Assembly (NCBI RefSeq): GCF_021869535.1
Contig: NW_026262712.1
Coordinates: 69,720,100-69,784,099 of the forward strand
Direction: 5' to 3'
Length of the DNA: 64,000 nt
Source of the DNA: Mytilus californianus
Taxonomy: Eukaryota; Mollusca; Bivalvia; Mytilida; Mytilidae
The stretch's first letter is position 1, and each line of letters begins with the position of its first letter. Shown piece by piece: positions 45,671 through 58,164 of this stretch. The position numbers and the translations under genes are program-made. The notes under the pieces were generated by a model. The model worked only from the letters and a program-made list of their open reading frames with translations. It did no database searches and had not been told where the DNA came from.

Positions 45671-47231
45671 CCTTATTTTACTATAGATGTCAATTAATTT
45701 GGCAAGAAATCTTGGACAAAAAATGGTCGTATAATTTTTATTTATTAGAAAAGTTGACATACTTGAAGAAAACAAATAAATGCAAGTATAAACTTTAACA
45801 GCAGTAAAAATAAAGGTTTCAAATAGTACTTTTCTGTGCATATGTGAAATTTTAAATACTCTTTCGGTTTTTTTTATTTTAGCACAGTATGTCAATACTA
45901 CCAAGGACATGATAAATATTATTCAACTTATTATCTATTATAATTCAAAATTAACTTTTAATATAACAATGAAAAAAAGAAACCTTATTCAGTAATTCAA
46001 AAAAGATATAATTCTCTTACCTTTAAATGCATAAGGTGTGTACTTTAATTCTGTTTAAATCATAAGTTCTAGGCTAGCATGATTTTTACATCAAAATTGT
46101 TTCTCATCTGCCTCCTAAACTGAACTGTATTTCTATTTTATATATAATAAAATAATAAGATTTATTCTTTTATTTTCAAGCAATTTCTACTATATTTGAT
46201 TAAAGTTTATTTGACATAAATTGTACATGTTTAAAATGTTATTCAAATTGATTATTGATTTATAAATTTAGTTGAAAGAATACTAGTATTTGTTTCATAA
46301 AAGCTGGAAAGTGGGACCTTTGGGGTGAAAATATTTAGCTCTACAACAAACTGAAGTAGACAAATGTCCTATACCTTTATTTCTCCTAGATATCTATCAA
46401 GTTTGATAGTGTTAAAATTCTCTAAAATTATTTTTATCATGTATTTTCAATCTTTAGTAAATTTAGTAGTTTTGTGGGAAATAATTGGTGTTAGCAAAAT
46501 TGTAGAAGCATCAACACTTGTAAATTTTTTTCAATTATATAATCAATTTTGAACTTTAATGTAGTCAAATGTGTATTGTTTACTTTCATTATAAATTGTT
46601 TCTGCAATAGATGGAACTCACAATTTATTCATACAAAACCAATTTAAAAAAGAATTTGATATTAATATAACAAGCATGTAAGGTAATGCCAAGAGTCATA
46701 TATAAGAAATAAATAATCTAATCTACAATTCAAATATTGTAACATTTTTATAAAACATACATAAATAAAAAACGATTTTTCAGTTATACATTGCATTAGA
46801 AGAAATCTGAAGTTAAACATACTTCTCTCTTTCAATCATCACTTAAAAAGACATTATTTTTCAAATTACAGCTGTGAACTGGAGATACATGACAGACTTT
46901 TTAAACATGAACTTTCATCTGCATGCTAAAAAACATTCATATATGCATTGATAATTATATTCAATAAAATATCTCCCACAGTTTCTTATGTTGGATTTTC
47001 AATCAAGGCCTAAAAATGTATGTAAGCTGTTAAGTAATTTTGAAATTTAGTAGATGACATTACTTAATAAGAAATGGCAGTAATCAAACAAGAATTTTAT
47101 CACTAAGCCAAAGACAATAAAATATCTAACAGTTAAGATACAAGTCAACTCTATTGCACATGTAATCAGTGAGTATAAATTAGCTTTAAATAATTTTCAA
47201 GTCATTTTAAACCTCTATAACTACGTCAATA
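45671..47231. other. Gene-free AT-rich stretch
   Basis: About 1.5 kb with stops in all frames and no repeat or exon I can support. Confidence 0.35.
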
Positions 47232-47352
47232 AATGGAGAATGTGTCATTGGGACACATATGATGCCACCCGCTTGCATATAATGTTACAAAGGGACATAA
47301 CTTGAGATTTGTAAAAGTGACGCCACCCAAATTTGAACACGATTATTTTTTA
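47232..47352 (+). repeat. Short fragment of hairpin-end repeat P2
   Basis: 'aaatggagaatgtgtcattg', 'gatgccacccgcttgcatat' and 'agtgacgccacccaaatttg' match the start of the family at 55678. Confidence 0.7.
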
Positions 47353-47814
47353 AAATGTAAGTGTCTCCCACTTTGCCAGCAGGGAGAAGTACCTTGGGGA
47401 CTTGAACACTGTAAATACATGGTAAGAGACAAAAACCTACAAAAAAAATATTATTTCATAATTTGATTATGATTACAATTAAGGTCCAGTTTAATAAAAA
47501 AAACAATTATCACAATTCTTAAATTTCATGAACAGCTCATCAACAAAAAACATTAATTAAATGTAACTGAAATCATTATCATACAATTATCTATAACAAT
47601 ATAACATATAAAATATAAATTATGCAACATTTATACAACCAGCACATGCTGTGATGTATTAAAAAGAATCGGATATATTACTTTGACCAAGCTTTTTGCG
47701 CATTCAATGGGTATAAAATTTAAGCACTTTGAAGTTTGAATAGTGGTTATTCAACAAGATATACAATTAAGCTAGCTTACATGTTTATAACAGACACTCC
47801 AGTTTCCTTTATTC
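47353..47814. other. Gene-free AT-rich stretch
   Basis: Nothing recognised. Confidence 0.3.
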
Positions 47815-48420
47815 AATTAAAGCAGAGGGCAAACAAGAATATGTGTCAGTTGGAACCATGCCCTGCTCTCACTATCAAATTTCCATGTTCAATTAACAAT
47901 GCAATCTGGTTCAAAAACATTACTTAGGCATATATTTTCAAAAGTTTGTATCATAAATATAATAAACATGTGTACAAAGTTTCAAGTTGATGTGACTACA
48001 GTTTCATAGTATAATATACCTTAATCCAAAACTTTAACCAGATACATTTTTATGTTCAGTGAAATTTGAAACCCTAATTTGGCATGTATCTTAAAAAGAT
48101 CATATTATAATAAACATGTGTACAAATTTTAAAGTTGATGTGTACACAACTTCATGGTATACTATCTTCAACCAAAATTTAACCTGAAATGTTTTCCATG
48201 TTCAGTGAACCGGAAAGTCTGGGTCAAAATACTGGCATAAATCGTCATACTGTATATGTGAACTAAGTTTCAAGTTGGTGTGACTGACTAAAATTTCAAA
48301 TGACCTTAATCATATTAAACCAAAAGTTTCACCCTTTTAAGGGACAGATGGACAAATTAACGGTCAGTCAAATGCACTAATTGACCCCTTATATCATAGA
48401 TAGGGCATCAAAACAACTGT
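47815..48420 (+). mobile_element. Tandem-core repeat, type P3
   Basis: Begins near 'caaacaagaatatgtgtcag'; monomers at 47962, 48111 and 48256 start with 'aataaacatgtgtacaaa' or a diverged form (period about 145-149). It ends in 'gggacagatggacaaattaa', a decayed form of the GGACAGACGGACA block of the related families. No coding capacity. Confidence 0.6.
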
Positions 48421-50910
48421 CAATTTACACAGGGAATGGCATGTATTCTGTTTTCTACTGATTTATTTTCCTTTTGAAGATTTTACACATGTCAACCTTA
48501 ATCATAGTGTGTACTAGGAACATATCATTATGCAAATCTGTCTTGCATGGACTGTGTTTGATTTTTTCAAAGACTAAAAAACCAAACCTAAATATGATTA
48601 TAAACAAAGTATTACAAATACAAAATTTAACAAACAAATAACCATATCCCAAACTTCCTACCAAATTTCACCACAATAAAACATGTACAATAAATAAATC
48701 TCATTCAAATTTCAGTCGATCTGACTGATAAACAAATAAACTCAATTACCCAGTATATTAAGACATGCATACTTGTAAAAACATTTTGAGCATACTTTTT
48801 AATTTCAATTTGTATACCAGTTTTTGTTAAAGACTATTGTTTGCCTAACCTGTAAGTGACAAAACCACTTTCAACATGCTTTTAATTTATGACATATAAA
48901 TACATATACTAATGCTCTTATCCAGTAATTCCTAAAATGGGATTAATTGTAACATATCATTTTTGTCCACAGTGCATTATTACATTGTACAATTTCCCTA
49001 TACATTTCCGTATTATGGTGAAATGATGATGAATGATAGAAAAGAAATGAATGATTTTTATCTTCTATATTTTTACTGGTACAGATCCGACATCTATTTT
49101 TGCATATCATTATGCTTGGTACAAAAAATCATTATAAAGTTCCTGCAAGTTACTTACTTAAAATGTTCAACTGAGAAACATATTATGAATTAATACTTAA
49201 GCTCACCACATTTCTCATGAAAATGGTTTTGGTCTGTGTTATCAGACAGTTTTCTACTACAAATAAACCATTTAGATAGACTTGGCCAGTTCCAAAAAAA
49301 AGATATGTTTTTTGAGAATATATACAACTATCAAAAGCAGAAATAAGATCATTGATAAATTTTGCTGAATATAAGAATCTGCAAAGGGCAGTACATATTT
49401 ATTTCTATGGCACCTGTTTAACTAACAACCGTTTTTAAAGAAATAAGAAAAAAACGTAAGATCTTTGCATTTATATGAACAAAATATATATTTATATAAT
49501 GTATCGCTCTGTACCATACATAATATTCTGATTCAACAAATCAACAAATTATCTCAATGTGTACACAAAGTGAAGTGAATACTTTAAATTTATATACAAA
49601 CATTGTAGAAAGTTTAAAGGCTCTATCATTGATGAGTAATGTTTTAAGTACAGAATGTAATAACAGGTAGAGCAACTCAATAGTCTTCTAATATCTAAGT
49701 TTGTTTAGAGCAAAGCATCAGTCAGAATATCAATGGACTATTTACCCCAAAAAATTTCATAACAAATTACAAAAAATATTCAGGAATATTGCAGCATTAC
49801 TGCCAAATATATTGAGGGCTATGAATAATCCAGAATGAATGAATAAACATCAATACTGCACATTTAGATTCAAAGCACCAAAGATAAATGGAAGCTTCCT
49901 AAAAATATGCTGTTTTAGCAGAGTATACAATGATGACTCATAATTCTAATTGTCAACATCTGATATGATGATATTAGCAGTGATGTAACAAGAAATATGT
50001 TTTTTTCTATATTGTGGAACAACAGCTGATATATGAGGTTGTACATGTACCATATTATTGTTAAAAAAAAATTGCATAAGAACTATACAGTGAAACCAGT
50101 AGGAGATGAACCAAAAACTGTTTTCAATGGTTGTTGTGTTTTTTAACTGACATGATGAAATTCATTCACAACAAATATTACGATATATAGGTTAAAGTAT
50201 AATGGAAATGCCCAAAAATAATATTCTACATACATATAAACCATGAAGCCTTTACTAAATGTAATAACCCTGAATGTTTAAAAGTGTACAAAAGAAGTAG
50301 AGCCAAGATGGTTTAAAACTGATCTTAAAATCAAAATTTTGTCAACTGAAAAAGGTGGAAGAAGAAACCAAGGGGCAATCAAAAATGAAAATGAATATTT
50401 CATTAAAAAATTGTTCAACTTTAAATAAACTAAAGATTATTTCTGTTTGTTATCCGCTTTAGACAGCAGTATTAAAAACAACAAACTATTCCAGTACTAA
50501 CCAAGATTTGCAGTTTCAATTCATTTTAAGGAAAAGATCGTTCCTAAATATATTAGTCAGTTTCATGGACCAAAATCAAATGGGTTAAAAAATAAATCTC
50601 ATAAAAACTACCTGAATTTAGACAATAATCAGTCAAAAGTTAAGACTGCAACCTATGAAATGAAAACTATGGAATCATCACTGGTGCAATGTGTGAAAAA
50701 TTATTTTTTACTTTTTTTTGTTTTTACAAATTTTTCCATTTTTTTCAAATGTTTGTTATATAAGTTCTGAGCTGAAATTTCAAAATTTTTAGGGCCAACT
50801 TTTACATTTTGTGAGCCTACTCCTTTAACCTGTTATATTAAAAATCTTCTTGCTTGTAAATAGAAAACAATGGTGAAACTCTGTGAAATAACTGTTATTT
50901 CCTGTTAGCT
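48421..50910. other. Long gene-free region, 3' flank of the TBC1D9-like gene
   Basis: 2.5 kb with no exon. The right part (to about 50880) is likely to contain the 3' UTR of the minus-strand TBC1D9-like gene, but no poly(A) site could be chosen among many AT-rich candidates. Confidence 0.35.
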
Positions 50911-53900
50911 TTACTTCTTGCTATTCTGTTTTTGTGTTTCCCATGTGCTCTGTTGTCTAGTCAACAGACGCCTGTTTCTCATTTTTGCAATATCCTCTGT
51001 TATGTCTATAATTTTTTCAAAGTATTCAACCAATGGCTGTTCAGTTAACATAGAAGCTATAAACTGTTCAAATGATATTGACCAATCAGAATCTGGTTTT
51101 GAATGAGGTTGTGAAGATGAGTCTGAGGTACTACTTTGTAAACTGTCTGCTGATTGCTCAGAAATGCCACTGTCCTGCTGTGTAACATTTGAATTTTCTC
51201 CAGACATTGCTGATGATGAATCATCAATAGAATTTGATTTTTCAGCATTATCTTTCGTTTCTGGGCTTCCAGAGTTTTTACTAGGACTAGAATCAATGGT
51301 TACATTCTTTACATACGCTGCAACTGAGTCCACTTCACTCACAGATACAGAGCCTTCACCTTGTGAACTTTCTGATACTGACTTCAAATAGAAGCGTTTT
51401 CCTACCTCCCCAATCTCCAAAAGAAGAGTTCCCACTGTTGCTATGGAATGGTATAACTGTTGCTCATGGGGATGATCATGAAACATGTCATACAAAGTTT
51501 TCCATAACTGAATGAACTGAACCTGAAAATGAACAAGTGTTATAAAGTCGATACACTATAGAGCATATTTTTGATTGATAGAAAATACTGTAAATTCAGA
51601 AATTATTGTGTGCATCTATTATTGAGATTTTTGAAAAATGGACAAAAATGTGAGTAAATTATTGTGATTTCAGAAAAAGCTGCATATAGATATATGTATC
51701 AGATATTCGAATGAGAGTTCTTATTATTGCGAATCTCACCCAAACATACTATTTGCATTTATAAAAACTTCAAATCAATTTCTGAATATAAATCTGTTTA
51801 CCTTTTATTAATTCAGCTTCATTTTTTTAAATTGCCAATTTAAGACGCCTGCAATCTATTCAATTTCACAAATGGTATTTGTTTATCCGATGAGGTACAG
51901 TACTCTTTTTATACATTCATACAATTTTGTGACATTATTTTCATGTCAACAATCCAAAAATATATTGCTAAAGCCTTATCAAATATACCAGTTTTATAAT
52001 TTATTTAAAAATTTATTTCTCAAAATTTTGGGGACATTTTTTTAATACTGAAATATAAGAAAAAAGTATGTGGTATCTACAATAAGCAATATCTCAGAAT
52101 GTTCATTCAATCTTTTTATTCATCTTTTAAAAGCTACTGGCATTGCTTTAACAGACAAATAATTCTCACCTGAGTTAACCTTGGTACATTTTTCAAATCA
52201 GCTTTGCTATCTGATCTATTTAACTCTCGTTTCTTTTCAGCCATCTTTCTGTAGCTGTACTGAATATCCGTAGCTGCAAACATACTTAGCATTATAATAA
52301 TGGTCTTCAAATTTAAATGAATAAATAAGCTCAAATCAGTCACAGATTTATTAAACAAAAAATGGCATTTCTTCTTTACTTGTAATAAATAATCTTTTTT
52401 TTGCCATAGTGTTGTCTATCCTTCTATTAATGTCTTTTGGTTGCTTGTTTGGTATCCTCTTAGTGCTGTGAATCATCATTCATTAATATATTTAACCCAA
52501 TATTTGACACATATCGTCACATTTTACCAAGAAACTACCTTCCTTTGAATACCAATTCTTATGTCCATTTCTACTTCCATCTACTAATTTTCTTAAGTCA
52601 AACATCAAGATAAGAATTTAATAGTCAATAAAAGAAAAGCTATCCTGACCAGCTGGACAATTGAAATATAACATACTGTGGAGTTATTATTATAAGTGGG
52701 ATACCATTTTTGTGGATTTAGTGGGTTCAGGTGAACCACAAATTGACATGATCAAGGTAGTACAAATTTTCTATAAGCTTGTATGCAAACTTTTGTAAAA
52801 CATCAAAATCAAATATCCAAGAAAATACAATTTTTCCTTAATCCAAAAAAAATTGGTATTCATTAAAATAAATGTATCCACAGTACATTGCATTGTGAAA
52901 ATAGATGGGCCTACCTTTATAATATCCACCAGCTTCAGGGACTTCCACACTGAACCCATCTCCTTCAGCTCCAAGTGCTTTTACACTGGACCCATCTCCT
53001 TCAGCTCCAGTCTTCTCAGTATCCTGAGAAGAACCAGTTTCCTGTGAATTGTCAATAGGCTGTTCTTCTAAGGATTTCTGTGCTCCATTGTCTCCTATAC
53101 CAGACTCATTTGTTCCTGGTTCTTCTGGTTCCTCGACAGGCACATCTTCCTCAATAAAATCACCAGGTAATTCTATTTCTACAAACAAAATTCATTTTAT
53201 CATGTATGTTACCCAGGGCACGATGGTTCTGAATCAACAATTCAAGTCACAGATACAATGACTGAATCAAATAATATTCAAGCTAGTTTTGTTTGAAATA
53301 CCTTTATGGTTTTACATTTATTCATATTCAATATGTCCAAAGTACTGGCTGACTTTTTTATCAACCAATATAAATATTTTTCTCTAATTCTTCGTCAATT
53401 TATCCCTTTCTGCACCCATTGTATAAAAAAAATTTAATCAATGTGTGGTTCGTTTGATCTCAGTTCTTCATTGGTTAAAATCCGATTATGACGTCGAATT
53501 TTCTTGCTTTCCTCTGAATTTCCTATTGTGACGGCATGAAAAAAGGCGACCATGCCTGATGACGTCACATAGAAAGAACACATCTTTTTGCAGATCATTT
53601 GAAAAGAAGGAATAAATTTGCCTGCGTATTGTTTAAAAATCATTAGAGAAACAGATTCCACCACCAAATCTTGTGTAATACGATATTTATCCACTCTCGA
53701 CAGTTAAATTTTAAATATTTAAAAATTTAACTGTCTCGAGTGGATAAATATCGTATCACACTCGATGCAATGGTAGAATCTATATATAACTAATTGTAAT
53801 TACATAAATTCTATTTTAACTGGTTCTCTGGTTTCATTCCTAGTGCATAAAATAATCAGTCATAAAAACGTTTTATTGTTGCCATTTTAATTTTCAATTC

Positions 53901-55402
53901 TGGCTCTGATACATTTAGTACATGAGGTATGTTTGCTTGTAGATTTGATAAACTTTGACTATGTTCATAAAGTAAAACTGATGTCAGTTATTTGAACAAT
54001 TATCTTTTCATTTAGGCTTTGATTGAATGCTCGATTTTTCATTTCAGGTGTTCTTAAATTTATGTTTTTCCATTTTCAACTCAGTGTAATAAAATTGTTC
54101 TTAGAAGCCTTTTACAAATTAATCAATGGACTTCCAGCATTTATTGAAGTCTGACAACAATTTGGTTAATACAAGTTCTGGGAATCATATTTCTTTGTTT
54201 TTTTCTCTTTTTTTCTTTCCTTTTTATAGTTGCTATTCTATTAGATTGATAAAGGGATCAGTTCATAAAATAATAGTATATTCATTTAATAAATTTTCTG
54301 TCTTTTGAAAAATTATAGAAATAAATCTATATCTAGCTACCAACCATCTTTAGTAGAATCTGTTAAAGATTTATCATCCGTAAAGAAATCTGTAGCTTCT
54401 TCTGCAACATCTGTTGATGCAGCTGAAAGTGAAAACAATTCTAATATAATATTATATTTAAAATAAATGGAGAATGTGTCCATGGGACACAGATGATGCC
54501 ACCGCTTGCAGAATGTGATAACACCCAAATTCGAACACGATCTGTATTTTGTGGTAATAAGCATTGTATATAAGTTTCATAATATTTGATTGAGGCAAAC
54601 TATAGTTAGAGAACATAAACCAATTTTGGGACGTACGTACAGACAGACAGACAGATGCATGGACAAACGGACAAGGGTAACACTTATTGTCCCTTCTTGT
54701 GACAGAGGGGGCTTAAAAAGGGTAAGCTTCAGTCAGTCAACCGATAGTGTCTGTTTTCAAACTTTACATAAATCTGGTGTTTAGTATGTGGTAACAGTAT
54801 GGAACCTATATATAATACAGGAAAAACAAGATAGAAATCTGGAGAATCCGTCTAAATGAGACAGCAACACAATAACACAAATTATCAAAAGACAAATAGA
54901 GGACATCTGACTCTAAAACAGTAGTGATAAATTAATTAGACAATACAAAATTTGCCATCATCACCAAATTCTCCAGATATTTATATCATTAAAAAATGAC
55001 GTTTATCAATATGAATAGCACGGGTTGTCTGTAATATTTACATACCTAGTATATGAGTCAATTGATTAGTCTTTCAGTGTATCTGTCAGCAGTATTAGGC
55101 TGATTGTAAGTGACATGTACAAACCTGAAACAGGAGAGACCAGAGCGTCATCGGACTCCTCGTCCAGTGTATCTGTCAGCAGTATTTAGGCTGATTGTGA
55201 GTGCTATGTACATACCTGAAACAGGAGAGACCGGAGCATCATCGGACTCCTCATCCAGTGTATCTGTTGGTAGTAAGGCTGGTGGTTGGTGACATGTGTA
55301 CAACAGCTTGAGTTTGTGTGTTATATCAGCTTTACATACTACACCCAGGATGTAAACAAATTCTTTGAAGTTTATCATGTTGTCCTTGTTTTCATCGATT
55401 AA
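50911..55402 (-). CDS. TBC1D9: TBC1D9/TBC1D9B-type Rab GTPase-activating protein, last five coding exons
   Basis: Exons on the minus strand: 55402-55216, 54422-54345, 53178-52915, 52273-52170, 51522-50911, all with AG acceptors and GT donors and matching phases (0/1, 1/1, 1/1, 1/0, 0). About 413 residues are encoded, the C-terminus only; the GRAM and TBC domains lie outside. First exon: an EF-hand (LIDENKDNMINFKEFVYILG, with Asp/Asn ligands) and CKADITHKLKLLYTCHQPPA, as in TBC1D9. The middle exons are acidic and low-complexity. Exon 4: SYRKMAEKKRELNRSDSK. The last exon has QFIQLWKTLYDMF, HEQQLYHSIATVGTLLLEIG and SISFEQFIASMLTEQPLVEY, the conserved TBC1D9 C-terminal block. TBC1D9 proteins activate GTP hydrolysis by Rab GTPases in membrane traffic. 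The 78-base exon uses the donor GATG|GTTGGT; a GT four bases further would break the frame. Confidence 0.88.
51523..52169 (-). other. Intron between last two exons of the TBC1D9-like gene
   Basis: AT-rich, no nested feature recognised. Confidence 0.6.
52274..52914 (-). other. Intron of the TBC1D9-like gene
   Basis: AT-rich, nothing nested. Confidence 0.6.
52955..53027 (-). repeat. 36-bp coding minisatellite in TBC1D9-like exon 3
   Basis: The word CCCATCTCCTTCAGCTCCA occurs at 52955 and 52991. On the coding strand this gives a tandem repeat of 12 residues, GAEGDGSSVKAL then GAEGDGFSVEVP. Confidence 0.8.
53674..53760. repeat. Long hairpin in a TBC1D9-like intron
   Basis: Two ~40-base arms (left includes ACGATATTTATCCACTC, right includes GAGTGGATAAATATCGT) around a short AT loop, with about three mismatches. 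A minus-strand open frame, 53694-53434, begins in the right arm and reads out of the hairpin. Likely the remnant of a foldback mobile element. Confidence 0.75.
54465..54720 (+). mobile_element. Hairpin-end repeat P2, one-monomer copy in an intron
   Basis: 'aaatggagaatgtgtccatg', 'cacagatgatgccaccgctt', 'taataagcattgtatataag', then the 'gacagacagacagatgcatg' block and a weak hairpin. Lies in the intron between the first two TBC1D9-like exons of this window, antisense to the gene. Confidence 0.75.
55075..55275. repeat. Tandem duplication across a TBC1D9-like splice donor
   Basis: Starts of the unit (CAGTGTATCTGT) fall at 55075, 55165 and 55256, giving units of 90 and 91 bases. Each full unit contains the 3' end of the EF-hand exon and its donor: GTTTCAG|GTATGT at 55215 (used) and GTTTCAG|GTTTGT near 55126 (extra). 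Confidence 0.85.
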
Positions 55403-55674
55403 CTACAAAATATAACTAATCTTCATTGCTAAACTAGTCAACAGAAATAAGTTTTCTGTAAAATATAAAACATCAGCAGCATGTTTACAATTACATTAAT
55501 CCAACAAGTGATGGCAAAGAAATAAACAACAAATAAGCTCATACAGAAATATGATTGTGTAAAGAAAGAAATTAAAGATTAAGTTTAAAACGTAGGTCAT
55601 AGTGACAATATTTTTATAAGGAAATATACTATTAAAAATATAGCATTGTTACATTATCATCATAGATTCATGTG

Positions 55675-56295
55675 AAATAAATGGGGAATGTGTCCATGGG
55701 ACACATCCATAATGCCCCCGCTTGCATATAAAGTTATAAAGGGACATAACTCAAGAACTGTAGAAGTGACGCTACCCAAATTTGTACTTTATCTGAGTTT
55801 TGTGGTAATAAGTATTGTGTATATGTTTTAAAACATTTGGTTGAGGCAAACTGAAGTTAAAGAACGAAAACGAAAAATTCAGCAATTTTTCCATTTGTAA
55901 AGGGCATTACTCTAGAACAGTAAAAGTTACGCCCCAAAAATTCAAACTTGATCTGTGTTTTGTGGTAATAAGCATTGTGTATAAGTTTCAAAACATTTGG
56001 TTGAGGCAAACTAAATTTAGAGAACGGAAACAAAAAATTAAGCAATTTTTCCCTTTGTAAAGGGACATAACTCTAGTACTGTAAAAGTGACGCCACCCAA
56101 ATTCAATCTTGACCTGTGTTTTGTGTTAATAAGCATTGTGTATAAGTTTCATAACATTTGGTTGAGGCAAACTAAAGTTAGAGAACGGAAACCAATTTTG
56201 GGACGTATGGACGGACAAACAGACCGACAAACGGACGTACGTACAGATGGACAAGGGTAAAACCTAATGCCCCCTCCACTACAGCGGGGGATGAA
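55675..56295 (+). mobile_element. Hairpin-end repeat P2, about three monomers
   Basis: Opens with 'aaatggggaatgtgtccatg'; monomer word 'ataagcattgtgtataagtt' or variant at 55808, 55968 and 56129 (period 160-161). It closes with 'gacggacaaacagaccgac' and a hairpin at about 56262-56288 (CCCCCTCCACTACAGCGGGGG). Confidence 0.8.
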
Positions 56296-56679
56296 AAAAC
56301 CCTAAAATCCTTGCTCTTAACAGTTTAAAACTGTTCTAATACAAGTAATATTCTTTTTAGCATTAAACTCTTAAACCCACAATGTTCAAATTGTAAATAA
56401 TTGTATAATTTTATTCATTCAATGAATACATGTATATAAAGGTGGTATTAAACAACTGATTTGAAGATCACGGACATGTTAAGCTCAGAATATCTGTATC
56501 AAATAATTAACCCCTTGTTCATACTTGACAACCTCTGACAATGAGAAATGTCAAAAAGCGTGTTAAAAAGCGCGTTGAAGATGTGGACTTTTTTATATGA
56601 ACAATGGTCATAATTTCACATTATCATGATTATACAAATTTGTTAATATATAATAAAAACAATATTCTAGAGTAAACTT
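56296..56679. other. Intergenic sequence
   Basis: No feature. Confidence 0.3.
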
Positions 56680-57495
56680 TTATTGTATTCAACAGTGGTC
56701 TGTTTTGCTTCTTTTAAAGCAACACCCAAGGCTTAGGCACATATTCAAAACAACTGCCAGTTTGATTACATTTACTTGACAACAAGGCACACAATATATC
56801 ATTGTCGAGTTCTGATCAGAATTCAGTGTAGATTTCTTTATAATTGAAAATGTTCTCTCACAGTCAGAATTGATATTTGGCTGAACTTAAATAGCTTGAT
56901 CAAGCTTTGAAAGAGTGTCATAACGTTTTTTGCCATCTAAAATGTCATCTATTATCTTTGCCATTGCTCCCAACGATTTATATATGTTGCTATTGTCTCT
57001 GAGGCTATTGTCTGGTCAAAACTGGGTAGTTCATCAGAAGACAGCTGGTACTATGAGAACTAATCCAACAGTTCCGTGATATTTCCATCCCCTTTGGCCT
57101 GTGGGAATCTGTTTGGCTAGATTTGAAACTGAAAAAGAAAAGTATTTTATTATTTGATTACCATTAAACACGTTAAATGCTTAATCAAATCGCTACATTG
57201 TAGTTCTCCTCTCACATGTATTGTTATGATTGCAACATAGGGTGCACAATGCGTTACTCGTCTTTCGATAATTTAAACTTGAACTCCCAAATATAATTTG
57301 TAAATCTTGAAATTTTTCTTGGTACGTACACATCGTTTTCGCTTAGCAATTGGCTCTTTAGACAACGGTACAGGTCCTGAAAGCGAACTATTTCTGTCGA
57401 CATTTCGCCTAAGTGAATTTGAAAGAAAGAAAGTCACAAAATCATAAAAACTAATCACAAACTACTTACCTTAAGGGCTTTTGCTGTTTGTCCAT
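56680..57495 (-). pseudogene. hAT-type transposase relic, internally deleted
   Basis: On the minus strand, ATG 57495 opens a short exon (MDKQQKPL, 57495-57470) with a consensus donor AAG|GTAAGT. The acceptor CACTTAG at 57409 joins it in phase to a second piece (RNVDRNSSLSGPVPLSKEP then AKRKRCVRTKKNF), a basic N-terminus. The catalytic middle is missing. At 57130-56680 the C-terminal part resumes: RFPQAKGDGNITELLD, LSSDELPSFDQTIASET, IYKSLGAMAKIIDDILDGKK, then NINSDCERTFSIIKKS, which matches the NADCERxFS signature of the hAT dimerisation domain. Frameshifts and stops interrupt it. hAT transposases cut and paste DNA; this copy is dead. Confidence 0.65.
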
Positions 57496-58164
57496 ATAGA
57501 AAAATAAACAATGGCGACGATACAATTACTTTGAAATTTTCGGTATTTTTTGTCTAATAATGAAAAAACCTGAGAATCGCGATATCACCAACGACCAAAA
57601 AATCAAAACAACGAAAAAACGTGTAATTGCGTGTAAAGTGGCGAAACGTGTGAATACGCCATGTGACAAAATCCTCGCGTGTAAACCGCTGAAAAGGCGT
57701 GTATTACATGCGAATATCATGTCAGTTGGCAACTATGCTTGTTTAATTCCCTTAAAAATAAATATATTTTCACATGTAGATGGGTTTTTTTATTGTTTAC
57801 TCTCTTATTTGTTGTTTAATTAAATCCTTTAAGAAACTGTATATCATAAATCAACTATTTTACTTCTGAAGCATGTTTAGTACATGGTTAAAAGCAAAGA
57901 AATATCTTTCTTTTATAAAAGCAATTTTTTGTCCATCTGTTATGTTATGCAGCAATATGAAAATAAGTTATTTCCCTTTGAATATGTAAATTTCTTTATT
58001 CTGATCAATGTAGTCAAACAATCAGGTAGAAGATAGCATTCATTCCGAAGACTGTCCATCATTCAACTCATAATACCGTCTCCTCGGACACGGTAATGAT
58101 TATATAATATTTTGGCTTATTAAAAATTTTGCAATGTTAACTTTACTATACAGGAATGCTATAT
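57496..58164. other. Flank of the hAT relic
   Basis: Contains a Lys/Arg-rich plus-strand open frame (57560-57823) of no recognisable family and a Thr/Arg-poor AT-rich tail. Nothing supported as a gene. Confidence 0.3.

Noticed and set aside
44343-45798. Several open frames of 70-100 codons
   Set aside because: They coincide with R1 repeat copies and Penelope-like 3' relics; no protein similarity.
50918-51391. Open frames on the plus strand over the last TBC1D9-like exon
   Set aside because: They are the antisense of a well-supported coding exon with conserved protein blocks.
53434-53694. 86-codon minus-strand open frame in a TBC1D9-like intron
   Set aside because: Starts in a hairpin arm, has no family resemblance, and no splice connection to the host gene in phase; probably part of a decayed foldback element.
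57560-57823. Lys/Arg-rich plus-strand open frame
   Set aside because: No recognisable family, next to a dead hAT relic, and composed partly of repeated GCGTGTAAA-type words; likely chance.
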